The notes beneath the pieces are model-generated. The model did no database searches and was not told where the DNA came from. It was given only the letters and a program-made list of their open reading frames with translations. A stretch of DNA of 15,072 bases from Candidatus Equinaster intestinalis (GTDB taxonomy: Bacteria; Bacillota_A; Clostridia; Oscillospirales; Acutalibacteraceae). Every line of letters starts with the position of its first letter. The first letter of the stretch is position 1. Where the stretch lies: assembly GCA_018065375.1 (NCBI GenBank), contig JAGHTJ010000032.1, positions 1-15,072 on the forward strand, given 5' to 3'. The position numbers and the translations under genes were made by a program. This document shows, one piece after another, positions 13,887 to 15,072 of the stretch.

Positions 13887-14384
13887 TCAGTCTTTATACT
13901 TTGCAAGTATGCCTTCAAGCTCGTTTACGGTAAGTCTGCCGTAAACATCATCATTGATGGTCATTACCGGAGCAAGACCGCAAGCACCTATACAACGGCA
14001 GGCAGTAAGAGAAAACTTGCCGTCTTCAGTACATTCATCGGCACCAATACCGAGAAGCTCGGTAAGCTTTTCCATGATTCCGCCGGAGCCCTTAACGTAG
14101 CAAGCGGTACCGAGGCATACCGAAATGTTGTACTTACCCTTGGGGGACAAAGCAAATTGAGCATAGAAGGTTGAAACGCCGTAAATCTTCTCCAGCGGTA
14201 CATCCATACCCTCTGCTATCATCTGCTGAACCTCTATCGGCAAATAACCGTAGATGTCCTGTGCGGCCTGCATAACTACCATTACGCGGCTCTTATCGTA
14301 TTTGTTTTCTTCGATAACCGCCTTCAGTTGTGCTTCCTGTTCAGCTGTGCCCTTAAAGGGAATTTTACTGATTTTTTTCTGCAT
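13887..14384 (-). CDS. hndA: Hydrogenase NuoE-like 2Fe-2S subunit (HndA)
   Basis: First gene of the operon, a 165-residue thioredoxin-fold 2Fe-2S protein homologous to NuoE of respiratory complex I and HydC/HndA of multimeric hydrogenases. The cluster ligands fit the NuoE spacing: C90 and C95 (CLGTACYVKG), C131 and C135 (CIGAC). The helical N-terminal part contains MQAAQDIYGYLPIEVQQMIA and GVSTFYAQF, both typical of the family. It passes electrons between the flavin subunit and other clusters. AAGGAGGA sits seven bases before the ATG, and the promoter lies about 95 bases upstream. No competing start is seen. The protein acts in the cytoplasm together with HndB, HndC and HndD. Confidence 0.95.
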   Translation of the reverse strand: MQKKISKIPFKGTAEQEAQLKAVIEENKYDKSRVMVVMQAAQDIYGYLPIEVQQMIAEGMDVPLEKIYGVSTFYAQFALSPKGKYNISVCLGTACYVKGSGGIMEKLTELLGIGADECTEDGKFSLTACRCIGACGLAPVMTINDDVYGRLTVNELEGILAKYKD

Positions 14385-14477
14385 GAAAAATCCTCCTTAC
14401 GAATAATTGATAAGTTTTTATGCCGAAAACCCTCCGCCAATAGCGGACAATTCGCCGACACTACATACCAATTTAGA

Positions 14478-14506
14478 ATTATAACACAGTTCTTCGCGTT
14501 TTTCTA
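14478..14506 (-). promoter_or_regulatory. Promoter of hnd operon (extended -10)
   Basis: On the minus strand, TAGAAA (14501-14506), 17 bases, TATAAT (14478-14483), preceded by TGT so that it reads TGTTATAAT, an extended -10. The weak -35 is offset by this extension. Transcription should start near 14471, giving a leader of about 85 bases. A short TCCGC/GCGGA hairpin lies in the leader (about 14431-14445). No Rex operator of the form TTGTTAA-N4-TTAACAA was found. Confidence 0.75.
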
Positions 14507-14509
14507 CAC

Positions 14510-14637
14510 TTTTATAAGAAAATTTTTATTTTTTTATATATAAATTATATACATTACATCAAAAATCTGCATTTTTTTGCAAAAATCGCCGGATTTTAAG
14601 CGAAAAATTTATTTTTTGATGAATTTTTCGGGGAAAA
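14510..14637. other. AT-rich region upstream of hnd promoter
   Basis: About 130 bases of A/T-rich DNA without a gene. It holds one inverted repeat CGAAAAATT/AATTTTTCG (14601-14609 with 14622-14630) with no T-run on either side. It could be an upstream promoter element or simply spacer. Confidence 0.45.
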
Positions 14638-14685
14638 GAGTTAGGAATGAATAGGTGGCGTAGGGGACGGCGCCTCGACGTCCCG
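14638..14685 (+). repeat. 48-bp dispersed repeat, direct copy
   Basis: Matches the reverse complement of 8167-8214 at 46 of 48 positions. Its 3' part, 14660-14689, is identical over 30 bases to 14981-15010. It contains the GGGACG/CGTCCC hairpin. Confidence 0.92.
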
Positions 14686-15072
14686 CATTATACGATGAAT
14701 TTATCCGGCCGCCTTGCCTCCCTTGCCAAAGGGAGGGGGACCGAAGAGCGGTGGTGGGATTCCGTAGGGGCGTGCATTGCGCGCCCATTTTAATTTGATA
14801 AACTCATTCATTACCCCTGCCTCCCTTGCCAAAGGGAGGTGGCAAAATCTCCGATTTTGTCGGAGGGATTCGCAAAATATTATCCTCAGAATCCTTTAAT
14901 CCCCGAATCCCCTCGCCACTTCGTGGCCCTCTCCCCTTTAACAAGGGGCGCAAATTTATTTGATAAAATTTACGTCAACCGTAGGGGACGGCGCCTCGAC
15001 GTCCCGCATTGCACGCCCGGGAAGTTTCATCAAATTTACGGCGGGCGGCGGCAAGGCGAAGCCTTGATATAG
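14686..15072. repeat. REP-like repeat cluster at right edge
   Basis: No gene is supported. Two identical 21-base hairpins with CCTCCCTT/AAAGGGAGG arms occur at 14716-14736 and 14819-14839. GGGGCGTGCATTGCGCGCCC is at 14767-14786 (inverse copy at 8082-8101). A CAAAATC/GATTTTG hairpin lies at about 14843-14859, and a 30-base copy of the 14660-14689 repeat at 14981-15010. An AAGGC-GAA-GCCTT hairpin sits near the edge. An open frame from 14839 to the edge is made wholly of these repeats and is not called. Confidence 0.8.

Noticed and set aside
14385..14477. Rex operator or riboswitch in the hnd leader
   Set aside because: No TTGTTAA-N4-TTAACAA-like palindrome; only a 5-bp hairpin is visible.
14839..15072. 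Open frame running off the right edge
   Set aside because: It consists of REP-like repeats also found in other frames and orientation at 8015-8214, so it is non-coding repeat DNA.

Overview
The window reads as chromosomal DNA from an anaerobic, low-to-moderate GC Gram-positive bacterium of the class Clostridia, most likely an Oscillospiraceae/Ruminococcaceae-like gut organism. The reasons are a four-subunit Hnd-type [FeFe] hydrogenase, a class B sortase, BspA-like leucine-rich-repeat surface proteins, clear AGGAGG-type ribosome binding sites, near-consensus sigma-A promoters and many intrinsic terminators. The lineage is inferred from gene content; no rRNA marker is present.

Left end (1-2256, all minus strand): the 5' part of a membrane-protein gene runs off the window. 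Upstream of it lie a small four-helix-bundle (S23/IVS-type) gene bracketed by a short inverted repeat, then two small secreted, membrane-anchored proteins. One has a zinc-ribbon-like Cys cluster and the other has LRR_5 repeats. Their last codons are identical at the DNA level. Short arrays of 7-bp repeats fill the gaps between these genes.

Housekeeping block (2500-7962): lysS and greA (minus) are separated by an intrinsic terminator-like hairpin. greA has a perfect TTGACA-17-TATAAT promoter. An unrecognised 230-aa gene (minus) diverges from a sugar-nucleotidyltransferase-like gene (plus). A class B sortase (minus) diverges from an AIM24/TIGR00266-family gene (plus), with the two -35 boxes only a few bases apart.

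Metabolic block (8255-14384, all minus): class II fructose-bisphosphate aldolase, a stand-alone E2-like acyltransferase with an altered catalytic motif, and the operon hndA-hndB-hndC-hndD. The operon encodes an NAD(P)-linked, probably electron-bifurcating [FeFe] hydrogenase complex: HndD carries the H-cluster, HndC the FMN/NAD site, and HndA and HndB are small redox subunits. It would dispose of electrons from fermentation as H2, which fits a glycolytic anaerobe.

This metabolic block is bracketed by a 48-bp repeat in inverted orientation (46/48 matches), with further REP-like palindromic repeats at 8028-8214 and 14638-15072. The last ~690 bases hold only the hnd promoter and this repeat-rich DNA.

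The points most worth a second look are the four-helix-bundle mini-element that appears to have displaced the start of its neighbour, the 7-bp-register arrays, and the inverted long repeats. Nothing here proves a new system; all calls are from reading the sequence without database searches.
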